From positions 1 to 26,164 of the forward strand of contig CAMWUF010000002.1 of the NCBI GenBank assembly GCA_947177375.1: a stretch of DNA of 26,164 bases, in the 5' to 3' direction. Below, one piece after another: positions 8,026-16,002 of this stretch. The notes under the pieces were generated by a model. That model did no database searches and was not told the origin of the DNA. It was given only the letters and a program-made list of their open reading frames with translations. This DNA is from an uncultured Ruminococcus sp. (GTDB lineage: Bacteria > Bacillota > Clostridia > Oscillospirales > Ruminococcaceae). A program made the position numbers and the translations under genes. Each line of letters starts with the position of its first letter. The first letter of the stretch is position 1.

Positions 8026-8604
8026 TTATACATTTACACCATAACTACGGCAGAGAGCTGCCAGACCACCAGAATAACCACTGCCAACAGCATTAAATTT
8101 CCATTCACCATTATGACGATACAATTCTGCCACAACAACTGCTGTTTCAATAGAAAAATCTTCACCCAAATCAAAATGAATTAATTCCGTTCCGTTTGCC
8201 TGATTAACAACACGAATATAAGAATTATCCACCTGACCAAAATTTTGATTCCGTACATCAGCGTCATAAATTGTCACAGTAAAAGCAATTTTTGCAACAT
8301 TAGCTGGAATTTTTGATAAATCAACAAGAATTACTTCATCATCGCCATCACCTTCACCAGTCAAATTATCACCACAATGAACCACTGCACCAGAATTATG
8401 TTCTTTATTTCCATAGAATATAAAATCTGCATCACAAATGACTTTGCCATTATCACCCAACAAAAAAGCTGCTGCATCTAAATCAAAATCATAACCGCCA
8501 TCATATCGATTCACGTCCCAACCTAAGCCGACCATAATCTGTGTCAGACCTGGATTGCCCTTTGTCAAATCAACTTTTTGACCTTTTGATAAATTTACTG
8601 CCAT
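8026..8604 (-). CDS. terD: TerD-family Ca2+-binding stress protein (second copy)
   Basis: 192 residues with AGGAGG at ideal spacing before the ATG. All canonical TerD motifs are present: GLGWDVNRYDGG, DFDLDAAAF, GDNLTGEGDGDDE, IYDADVRNQNFGQV and a conserved C-terminus ending YGVNV. One notable change from its sister copy is a Cys just before the second Ca2+ motif (VVHCGDN against VVYGGDN). The gap to the next copy is 14 bases, so the genes are co-transcribed. Members of this family are induced by membrane, metal or oxidative stress in several bacteria; no regulator-binding site is evident inside this operon. Confidence 0.93.
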   Translation of the reverse strand: MAVNLSKGQKVDLTKGNPGLTQIMVGLGWDVNRYDGGYDFDLDAAAFLLGDNGKVICDADFIFYGNKEHNSGAVVHCGDNLTGEGDGDDEVILVDLSKIPANVAKIAFTVTIYDADVRNQNFGQVDNSYIRVVNQANGTELIHFDLGEDFSIETAVVVAELYRHNGEWKFNAVGSGYSGGLAALCRSYGVNV

Positions 8605-8618
8605 AAATTTCCTCCTGC

Positions 8619-9197
8619 TTACACATTTACACCAAAATTCAAGCCCAATGCTCTCAGACCGCCAGAAAATCCACTACCAATTGCATTAAACTTCCATTCA
8701 CCGTTATGGCGATATAATTCGCCAACAACAACAGCCGTTTCTACAGAGAAATCTTCGCCTAAATCAAAACGCACTAATTCTCTGCCATTTGTTTCGTCCA
8801 GCACATGAATATATGCATTACTTACTTGTCCAAAATTCTGATTACGCACTTCGGCATCATAAATTGTTACTGTAAAATCAATTTTAGAAATATTTTCTGG
8901 CACTTTGCTTAAATCTACTTTAATAACTTCGTCATCACCATCACTACCACCTGTGAGATTATCTCCAGTATGTTCTACTGCACCAGATGCATGCACGGTA
9001 TTATTATAAAATATAAAATCCGCATCATTTGTAACTTTTCCATTTGCACCTAACAAAAATGCTGCTGCATCTAAGTCAGAATCATAACCGCCATCATAAC
9101 GATTAATATCCCATCCCAGACCAATCAACAACTGTGATAGCCCTGGATTGCCTTTTGTCAGGTCAACTTTCTGACCTTTCATCAAGTTTACTGCCAT
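8619..9197 (-). CDS. terD: TerD-family Ca2+-binding stress protein (first copy)
   Basis: The frame extends upstream to 9266, but the ATG at 9197 is preferred: it carries CGGAGG eight bases upstream and gives a 192-residue protein starting MAVNLMKGQKVDL, exactly like the two downstream copies. Motifs: GLGWDINRYDGG, DSDLDAAAF (Asp-Ser-Asp instead of Asp-Phe-Asp), GDNLTGGSDGDDE (GEG changed to GGS), and ELYRHNGEWKFNAIGSG. It is the most diverged of the three classic copies. It begins 46 bases after the Ca2+-ATPase stop, so the pump and the Ca2+-binding proteins probably share one transcript. Confidence 0.93.
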   Translation of the reverse strand: MAVNLMKGQKVDLTKGNPGLSQLLIGLGWDINRYDGGYDSDLDAAAFLLGANGKVTNDADFIFYNNTVHASGAVEHTGDNLTGGSDGDDEVIKVDLSKVPENISKIDFTVTIYDAEVRNQNFGQVSNAYIHVLDETNGRELVRFDLGEDFSVETAVVVGELYRHNGEWKFNAIGSGFSGGLRALGLNFGVNV

Positions 9198-9243
9198 GTT
9201 TAAAACCTCCGTTTTTATAAAATATTCAGCTCTATGCTGTGAT

Positions 9244-11874
9244 TTAACTTTTTTCTTTGCCAACAATTGCCTTACGAATCAAGTCAATCGGAATAATTGT
9301 CAAAGCCATAATCAAAACAATTAACCATTCTTTCACATTTAAGCCATAACATCTTAGCACAGCTCCACCAACATAAGTCATAATAATCTGTACCAAGGCA
9401 ATACCGCCCATAACTTTCAAAAAGCCTTTATTACCAGCAATATTATCAAATAAATTTAATTTTGGTGTTCTGGCATTAAATGCATTAAATACTGCAATCA
9501 AAATAAAAAATGCAAAATAGCCTGTTAATAAATAAGATTTTGCTTCATCATCTGGTCTGAACCAATTCGCCATAAAATTAGATTTAATAAAAAACATACT
9601 TAATCCAAATGACCAGATAGCCCCTGTTAAAATTTCAGTCCACATATACTTACTAACAATTGCTTCATCACGTCGTTTCGGCTTTTCGTTCATATATTCC
9701 TGTAAAGCAGGTTCACCGCCGAATGCAAGTGCTGCAAGCGTATCCATAACCAAATTCACCCATAAAATTTGCGTAATTGTCAACGGGTGGTCAATTTGCA
9801 GAATTGGACAGATAAAACTTACCAATACAGCAGCAACATTAATTGTCAACTGGAAAATAATAAATTTACGAATGCTATTAAAAATCGTTCTACCAAATAA
9901 AATAGCTTTTTCAATTGACAGGAAATTATCATCTAAAATTACAATTTCGCTAGCTTCTTTGGCAACTTCCGTACCGCCACCCATAGCAAAACCAACATCA
10001 GCTTTTTTCAATGCTGGAGAGTCATTTACACCGTCACCAGTCATGCCAACAACTAAATCCAATTCTTGTGCAATTCTAACCAAACGGCTTTTATCCGTTG
10101 GCAAAGCACGAGCCACAACCCTAAGCTTTGGCAAAATCTTCTTCACTTCTTCATCGCTCATATTTGCCAATTCATCAGAAGTCAATCTGACATCATCATC
10201 AGATTTAATAATTCCTGCTTCTTTTGCAATAGCAACAGCTGTTTCTTTTCTGTCGCCAGTAATCATGACAACTTGTACACCAGCTTGTTGCACTTGAGCA
10301 ATCGCCTGTATCGACTCTGGTCTGACATCATCACGAATCCCGACAATACCAACCAGTGTCCATTCACCGCCTGGCATACTATCTTCTGGCATTTTTGCAT
10401 CGCTTACAGCAAATGCTAATACACGAATGGCACGAACTGCAAGTGCATCAATTTTTGCAATCATAGCTTTTGCATTAAATACTTGTTTCTGTCCATTTTC
10501 ATCATAATAATACTTACATCTATCAATAATTTTTTCTGGAGCGCCTTTAATCAGTGTGCCAGTCACATCACCATTGACTTCTGCAAGAGAAAATTTATTT
10601 GCACTATTAAATGGCAACGTATTTAAAATTTTAATACTATCATTAAATTCACCGTTTTTTACAAAATTCAACAAAGCCCGTTCTGTCATATTACCGCCAA
10701 CAGCTTGTTTTTTATCGCCCTGCCCAGAAAATACAGCACTTGTATTACTTAAAATACTAGTTCTTAACAATAAACTTTGAGAAGCACCCAATTTAGAAAA
10801 ACTATCATATTCATTGCAAGCACCATCTGCAAATACAACAACTTCCAATTGTCCTTTTGTAATCGTTCCTGTTTTATCACTCATGAGCAAATTTAAACTA
10901 CCTGCTGTTTCAATACCAGAATTTTTTCTGACCAGAACATTTTCTTTCAGCATTTTGCCCATATTCTGTGCAGAAACAATGGCAATCATCAAAGGCAGAC
11001 CCTCTGGCACAGCCATAACAATAATAATAACTGCCAGAATAACAGCTTCTACTAAATCCGCAAAAATCTGTGCAATATCAGAAAAATAAGCCATTCCGCC
11101 AGCTTGTATAATTTTCTGAATCATAAATGCAACAGCAATTGCACCACCACCAGCATAACCAAAAACACTGATTTGATTTGCAAGTTTACCAAGCTTTAAT
11201 TTCAAAGGCGTATCTCTATCTTCTTCTGTCTGCAATTCTTTTGCAATTTCACCATAAATTGTCTTATCACCAATTACAGTTACTTGCATAACAGCATTAC
11301 CAGAACAGACAACAGCTCCTCTGAATACTTTATGTGGATGTAAAAAATCTCTGCTATCGCCGTCTTTGACTTCTTCATCAGCAATTTTTTTCGCTTCTTC
11401 TGATTCACCATTCAGCACAGATTGGTCAACTTTAATACTTCCGTCAATAATAATACCATCAGCTGGAATTTTATCACCAGATTGTAATAAAACCGCATCA
11501 CCAATGACGATTTCATCAATTGGAATTTCAACAATTTCACCATTTCTATAAATCTTGCATTTAATCTGTGAAGCTTCAGCTTGTAATGCCTGAAACGCAT
11601 TTTCATTTCGATACTCTGAAAAAGTCGAAACCAAAGTCGCAATTAAAATTGCAACAGCAATGCCGATTGTCTCCACCCAAGAGGCTTTTCCCATGACAGC
11701 AAATACAATATTAATAATTAATGCCACAAGCAAAATTTTAATCATAGGGTCGCCAAAATTGCCTTTTAATTTCTCCCAGAACCCCTCTGATGCCTGTTCG
11801 GTCATTTTATTTGTACCGTATTTTTCTCTTGAGGCTTGTACCTGACTATCTGTCAAACCTGTAATTTTTTTCAT
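9244..11874 (-). CDS. PMCA-type calcium-translocating P-type ATPase
   Basis: 876 residues from the ATG at 11874 (GGGAG 11 bases upstream); an in-frame ATG at 11892 and a GTG at 11910 are alternatives. Inner-membrane pump expected to expel Ca2+ using ATP. Visible elements: N-terminal cation-ATPase segment (ITGLTDSQVQASREKYG), actuator-domain loop NGESEEA, M4 Ca2+-site motif PEGLP, phosphorylation motif DKTGT with Asp about 333, MITGDRKETA, hinge TGDGVNDSPALKKADVG, M6 motif NLVMDTLAALAFGGEP, and a last membrane segment ending near a basic tail. The single Ca2+ site and lack of Na+/K+ features favour the PMCA/SPCA class. As first gene of the Ter operon it pairs Ca2+ export with Ca2+-binding TerD proteins. 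Mn2+ transport cannot be excluded. Confidence 0.9.
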   Translation of the reverse strand: MKKITGLTDSQVQASREKYGTNKMTEQASEGFWEKLKGNFGDPMIKILLVALIINIVFAVMGKASWVETIGIAVAILIATLVSTFSEYRNENAFQALQAEASQIKCKIYRNGEIVEIPIDEIVIGDAVLLQSGDKIPADGIIIDGSIKVDQSVLNGESEEAKKIADEEVKDGDSRDFLHPHKVFRGAVVCSGNAVMQVTVIGDKTIYGEIAKELQTEEDRDTPLKLKLGKLANQISVFGYAGGGAIAVAFMIQKIIQAGGMAYFSDIAQIFADLVEAVILAVIIIVMAVPEGLPLMIAIVSAQNMGKMLKENVLVRKNSGIETAGSLNLLMSDKTGTITKGQLEVVVFADGACNEYDSFSKLGASQSLLLRTSILSNTSAVFSGQGDKKQAVGGNMTERALLNFVKNGEFNDSIKILNTLPFNSANKFSLAEVNGDVTGTLIKGAPEKIIDRCKYYYDENGQKQVFNAKAMIAKIDALAVRAIRVLAFAVSDAKMPEDSMPGGEWTLVGIVGIRDDVRPESIQAIAQVQQAGVQVVMITGDRKETAVAIAKEAGIIKSDDDVRLTSDELANMSDEEVKKILPKLRVVARALPTDKSRLVRIAQELDLVVGMTGDGVNDSPALKKADVGFAMGGGTEVAKEASEIVILDDNFLSIEKAILFGRTIFNSIRKFIIFQLTINVAAVLVSFICPILQIDHPLTITQILWVNLVMDTLAALAFGGEPALQEYMNEKPKRRDEAIVSKYMWTEILTGAIWSFGLSMFFIKSNFMANWFRPDDEAKSYLLTGYFAFFILIAVFNAFNARTPKLNLFDNIAGNKGFLKVMGGIALVQIIMTYVGGAVLRCYGLNVKEWLIVLIMALTIIPIDLIRKAIVGKEKS

Positions 11875-11937
11875 AATTTTTTCTACTCCCATAATAAAAT
11901 ATCTTTCCACTGTAAAAATTTCACAGCTTTACTAGAT

Positions 11938-11966
11938 ATTATAACACATTCTGCAAAAAAACACAA
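11938..11966 (-). promoter_or_regulatory. Putative promoter of the Ca2+-ATPase/Ter operon
   Basis: Minus-strand TTGTGT (11966-11961), exactly 17 bases, then a perfect TATAAT (11943-11938). Start of transcription would fall near 11931, giving a leader of about 40-57 nt. This is the only good promoter upstream of the whole Ter cluster. No clear operator dyad overlaps it. Confidence 0.6.
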
Positions 11967-11998
11967 GTTTTTTTTTAATTCTTTTAAAATATAGCAAC

Positions 11999-12017
11999 AT
12001 GCATAATTATTATGCAT
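11999..12017. repeat. 8-bp palindrome after pnkp
   Basis: ATGCATAA and TTATGCAT flank a three-base centre, 17 bases past the pnkp stop and about 33 bases upstream of the Ter-operon -35. There is no U-run directly after it on the minus strand, so it is not a standard terminator. It could be a regulatory dyad for the Ter promoter or a 3' stem of the pnkp transcript. Confidence 0.45.
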
Positions 12018-12033
12018 AAATTTTATATTTTTT

Positions 12034-14556
12034 TTACAATCTTGGGTCAACAGGCTCACTTTCAAATGCCAATACACCAAATACACATTCATGTACTTTA
12101 TATAATGGCTCATGTTTCACAAATCTATGCAAAGCTTCTATTCCAAGTGAAAATTCTTTTAATGCCAGAGACCGTTTTTTATTTAGTGAACGCTTTTTTA
12201 ATCTTGCCAGATATTCAGGATTTAAATATTCCGCTCCGTAAATAATTCTTAAATATTCTTTTCCTCTGCATTTTACAGCTGGTTGCAATAATTCAGAATC
12301 TTTTTTTGCTACAAAATATTCAGGTTTCACAACCATACCTTCACCGCCCTTACTTGTCAAATCCAACCACCAAGCAACAGCACGTTCTATACTAGCATTA
12401 TCATGCAAATCAACACATAAATACGGCGTAGCGATAAAAATTTCATCAATTCCAGTCATATATTTTTTAATCTGCTCCATATGCCAACAATGTTTTTCTT
12501 GAGAAAATACATTTTTTTCTACTGCAAGAATATGAAATGGTGCAATTCTGAAATCTTGTATCTTTTCTACTTTCCAGCAATATTTCCCATAAGCTTGAGA
12601 ATATTTCATAATAGCATATTGTTTCTCCTGATATTGCTTTAATAATTCAGTTCCTTGTCCTGTGCGGTTTTTAACCTGTTCCAAAACTTCTACTGCTGAC
12701 GCAAGAGCTTGTTTTCCTGCATTTCCCACAGGTGCATATTGATTTTTTAATAAACCTTGTGCTTTTTCAGACCAAGGCATTAACTCTGTATCTAAGCAAA
12801 CCCAATCTGTATTAAAATCTTCCCAAAAATTAGTTTGATTTAACACATCATCTAATCTGTTTAATAATTCTATTTCAATTTCCGATTTATCAAAAAATCT
12901 TCTGCCAGTTCTTGTATAAATAATGCCTCTTGTACCGTCCAAAATACCAAATCTATTTTTTGCAACATCAGCATTTCTACAAAGCACAATCACAGCCCTT
13001 GAACCCATATGCTTCTGTTCACAAACTAAATTTTTAACGCCTTTTTTCTGATAATAATCAAAAGCTTCTAATGGATGTTCTAAATAATCATCTAAATTAC
13101 TAGTTGCACAAGGTGACATTGTAGGAGGCAAATAAATTAACCAATGCGGGTCAGCGGCAAATCTTGACATAATTTCCAATGCTGCCGCAAGCTGATTTTC
13201 TTGTATTAAAATATTTGCAAGCAAATCCGTTTGCAAATATAATTTTCCCTGATAATCATTAATTTTTAATATATCACCAATCCTACCTTCTTGTTTTAAT
13301 GCTAACGGCTTAACAGATTCACAATATACTTGCAACGCATTCACACTGACAAATTCACGTTCTGGATATCGATAAGCCGTTAATTTTCCGCCAAATACAC
13401 AACCTGTATCAATACAATGCGTGCCATTCAGGGACTGCACTTCTTTCTGTGCCACATGTCCATAAATAATATTAGCTCTGCCTCTGTAATCCGAAGCCCA
13501 GTTTAACCGCACAGGTAAGCCATATTCATCAATTTCACCAGTTGTTTCGCCATATAAGCAAAATTCTCTTACTCTGCCTGACCCTCTGCCAATATATTCT
13601 TGTTTTAATCCAGCATGTGCAATCACAAGTTTGCCATCGTCTAACACATAATGACTAACTAAACTATCCAGAAATTCACAAACTTCTGTCCTGAATTCTT
13701 TACTTTCAGCATTCAGCTCCGCAACTGTCTTATCAAGACCATGTGTCAATTGCACAGATTTGCCTTTCAAATATTTTACTAATTTTGCATCATGATTGCC
13801 CGCAACTGCAATTGCATTTCCTGATTTCACCATAGACATCGCAATTTTTAATACATTCACATTTTCATTGCCTCTGTCGCAGAAATCTCCTAAAAAAGCA
13901 ACTTTTCTGCCCTCAGGATGAGAATAACACCCATCTTGTAACACATAGCCTAATTTTTCCAGTAATAATCTTAATTCTTGTCCACAGCCATGAATATCGC
14001 CAATCATATCCAAAGCTCCATGTTCATCTTTTTTATCATTCCAAAGCTTTGTTCTGACAATTTCAACATTATCAATATCTTCCTGAGATTTTAAAATATA
14101 AACAAATCTGAATCCCTCACGCTTTAAATACTTAATACTTCTTTTTAAATTTAAGCAATGCTTTTTAATCACGTGTTCTGGAAAATTTCTTTCAGGTCTA
14201 GCCTGATTTCTCTCTAATAACACTTTTTCAGGCAAATCCAACACAATCGCAACACTATGTACATTTTGTTCTTTTGCAAGTGTAATCACTTGTTTTCTGG
14301 CATTTTGTTGCAAATTAGTTGCATCAATCACAGTTAATTTTCCATATTTCAGCCTTTGATTTGCCGTTTGATATAATAAATGAAACGCATCTTGTGAAAC
14401 ATCTTGTGCAGTTTCATCATCACAAATCATAGCTCTGAAACAATCCGAAGACAATACTTCAGTTTGTTTAAAATATTTTTTCGCAAAGCTGGTTTTCCCT
14501 GATGAAGTTGCACCTATCATAGCAACAACTGCTAATTCTGGAATTTCTATTCGCAT
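12034..14556 (-). CDS. pnkp: Polynucleotide kinase-phosphatase-ligase (RNA repair) Pnkp
   Basis: 840 residues, close to the usual length of about 850-870. Three catalytic domains occur in the family order. First a 5'-kinase (about 1-170): P-loop GATSSGKT (15-22), DCFRAMICDDE, DATNLQQNARKQ and LERNQARPERN. Next a 2',3'-phosphatase of the metallophosphoesterase type (about 180-430): GDIHG (about 186), GDFCDRG (about 230), GNHDAK (about 255), HAGL and GHVAQKE. Last an adenylyltransferase/ligase (about 470-840): nucleotidyl-Lys motif KHMGSR (about 515), RTGRRFF, DTELMPWSEKAQGLL, EGMVVKPEY and KCRGKEYLRIIYG. It heals and seals broken RNA, for example tRNA cut by ribotoxins, together with Hen1. GGGAG lies 10 bases before the ATG, and the gene overlaps hen1 by 10 bases. 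Cytoplasmic. Confidence 0.95.
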   Translation of the reverse strand: MRIEIPELAVVAMIGATSSGKTSFAKKYFKQTEVLSSDCFRAMICDDETAQDVSQDAFHLLYQTANQRLKYGKLTVIDATNLQQNARKQVITLAKEQNVHSVAIVLDLPEKVLLERNQARPERNFPEHVIKKHCLNLKRSIKYLKREGFRFVYILKSQEDIDNVEIVRTKLWNDKKDEHGALDMIGDIHGCGQELRLLLEKLGYVLQDGCYSHPEGRKVAFLGDFCDRGNENVNVLKIAMSMVKSGNAIAVAGNHDAKLVKYLKGKSVQLTHGLDKTVAELNAESKEFRTEVCEFLDSLVSHYVLDDGKLVIAHAGLKQEYIGRGSGRVREFCLYGETTGEIDEYGLPVRLNWASDYRGRANIIYGHVAQKEVQSLNGTHCIDTGCVFGGKLTAYRYPEREFVSVNALQVYCESVKPLALKQEGRIGDILKINDYQGKLYLQTDLLANILIQENQLAAALEIMSRFAADPHWLIYLPPTMSPCATSNLDDYLEHPLEAFDYYQKKGVKNLVCEQKHMGSRAVIVLCRNADVAKNRFGILDGTRGIIYTRTGRRFFDKSEIEIELLNRLDDVLNQTNFWEDFNTDWVCLDTELMPWSEKAQGLLKNQYAPVGNAGKQALASAVEVLEQVKNRTGQGTELLKQYQEKQYAIMKYSQAYGKYCWKVEKIQDFRIAPFHILAVEKNVFSQEKHCWHMEQIKKYMTGIDEIFIATPYLCVDLHDNASIERAVAWWLDLTSKGGEGMVVKPEYFVAKKDSELLQPAVKCRGKEYLRIIYGAEYLNPEYLARLKKRSLNKKRSLALKEFSLGIEALHRFVKHEPLYKVHECVFGVLAFESEPVDPRL

Positions 14557-15941
14557 TTCTGAAACACTCCCATCTGTGTCGGTGTACCTAAATTTTCATC
14601 TGATTCGCCGATTTCCTGTATGTCACAAATATAATTAAATTTTTCACAAATATGCTTTGTCCAAGCCTGAAATTCTGCTCTAGTCCATTCAAATCTATGG
14701 TCATCATGGCGTAATTCATCTTGTGGCAAAAATTCATAATTTATATTATATTCCCGATTCGGTGTTGTAATAATAACAGTCTTTGGTTGTGCAAATTCAA
14801 ATACAACACGTTCAAATGCAGGAAGCCTTGACAATTCAATATGTTCAATAACTTCTACAATACAGGCACAATCATAACCTGAAAATCTTTTATCCTGATA
14901 AATCAACGACCCCTGTATGAAATTTAATTTATTTTTGCGATATTCTGGCATAGTATCATAATGCAATTTCTGCACAGCTTTTTCTAATACTCTGACAGAA
15001 ACATCACAGGCAGTAATTTTTTTAATTTGTGGTTCATTCAGCAACAAAGAAGTCAATTTACATTCTCCACAGCCTAAATCTATTACAGAACTAGCTTTAC
15101 TATCTAAAACTGCTTGCTTGACAGCTTCTAATCTTTGTTGATTCAAACTTTTTCTCTTTGCAGATTCTTCTGAAGTTATCTGCATTTTTTCTAGCTCTGG
15201 TTGCATATTATCTGATTCTGATAATTTATCAATCGCCTTGTGTGCATAACTTTTACGCTGATGCAAATATCTGTAAACAATTTTATCTTTGGCAGGGTGT
15301 TCTGCAAGCCACCCCTCACCATGTGATAATAACTTATGAATTTCATCTTCGCTAACATAATAATGCTTTTGTTTATCAAAAACAGGAATTAATACATATA
15401 AATGCTTTAACAAATCCGATAATTTGACAAATCCAGAAATTTCTAAATTAATATACGGACTATTTCCCCATTCAGGAAATCTTTCATCTAAAATCATTCT
15501 TTCTGTTTTGACAGCATAGCCCAATGGCTCAAACATTTCTTTTGCAAGATTTTCATTATTACTATCATGTAACAGATACACACAAGCTGTTAATTTTAAT
15601 TTAGAATCAGCAAGTGCTTGTTTCGTATCACATCTGCCAGACATAGCTGTACCAAACACTCTGCTAATTGCCGTACTCATAAACGAAGATGCTACATAAG
15701 GTCTGTCATTGACATAATCAAATAAACCGCCTTCTTTTGAGCCTAATTTTCCTCTTGCTAATTCAATCGGATTTAAATCTAATAATAATGCAACTGTCGT
15801 TTTTTCGTCAGAAACTTCTGGATAACATACCCAAGCTTTGCCATAGCTTAATGCAAAACTCTGAATTTTATCAGGGTGCTTGTATAATAAATATCCTAAA
15901 TCTTGAGTCTGCTTGCCCTCATAGCTAATTGTTAAAAGCAT
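14547..15941 (-). CDS. hen1: 3'-terminal RNA ribose 2'-O-methyltransferase Hen1
   Basis: 464 residues from the ATG at 15941. A GTG nine bases earlier is in frame but forms part of the AGAGGTG ribosome binding site, and MLLTISY is the usual Hen1 beginning. The N-terminal half (about 1-240) is the Hen1-specific ligase-activating region (DLGYLLYKHPDK, ELARGKLGSKEGGLFDYVND, GRCDTKQALAD). The C-terminal half is a SAM methyltransferase with motif I VIDLGCGECKL (about 282-292). Metal-binding residues of the family are present: Glu363, Glu366 and His367 in EVIEH, and His415. It methylates the 2'-OH of the broken RNA end before Pnkp seals it, making the repaired RNA resistant to renewed cleavage at that site. 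The stop overlaps the pnkp start, so the two form one operon. Confidence 0.95.
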   Translation of the reverse strand: MLLTISYEGKQTQDLGYLLYKHPDKIQSFALSYGKAWVCYPEVSDEKTTVALLLDLNPIELARGKLGSKEGGLFDYVNDRPYVASSFMSTAISRVFGTAMSGRCDTKQALADSKLKLTACVYLLHDSNNENLAKEMFEPLGYAVKTERMILDERFPEWGNSPYINLEISGFVKLSDLLKHLYVLIPVFDKQKHYYVSEDEIHKLLSHGEGWLAEHPAKDKIVYRYLHQRKSYAHKAIDKLSESDNMQPELEKMQITSEESAKRKSLNQQRLEAVKQAVLDSKASSVIDLGCGECKLTSLLLNEPQIKKITACDVSVRVLEKAVQKLHYDTMPEYRKNKLNFIQGSLIYQDKRFSGYDCACIVEVIEHIELSRLPAFERVVFEFAQPKTVIITTPNREYNINYEFLPQDELRHDDHRFEWTRAEFQAWTKHICEKFNYICDIQEIGESDENLGTPTQMGVFQKCE

Positions 15942-15973
15942 TTTTTTCACCTCTTATATTTATTTAACTTTAT

Positions 15974-16002
15974 ATTTTAACATAGAAAAATTTATTTGTC
16001 AA
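15974..16002 (-). promoter_or_regulatory. hen1-pnkp promoter nested in the copA 3' end
   Basis: Minus-strand perfect TTGACA (16002-15997), 17 bases, TAAAAT (15979-15974, five of six matches). The -35 overlaps the last codons of copA (stop 15994-15992). The predicted start near 15967 gives a leader of about 26 nt containing AGAGGTG. It allows RNA repair to be expressed separately from the copper pump, although read-through from copA is also possible because no terminator lies between them. Confidence 0.7.

Noticed and set aside
8619..9266. Longer start at 9266 for the first terD.
   Set aside because: The extra 23 residues overlap the end of the Ca2+-ATPase gene, have no family similarity, and the ATG at 9197 has an ideal ribosome binding site.
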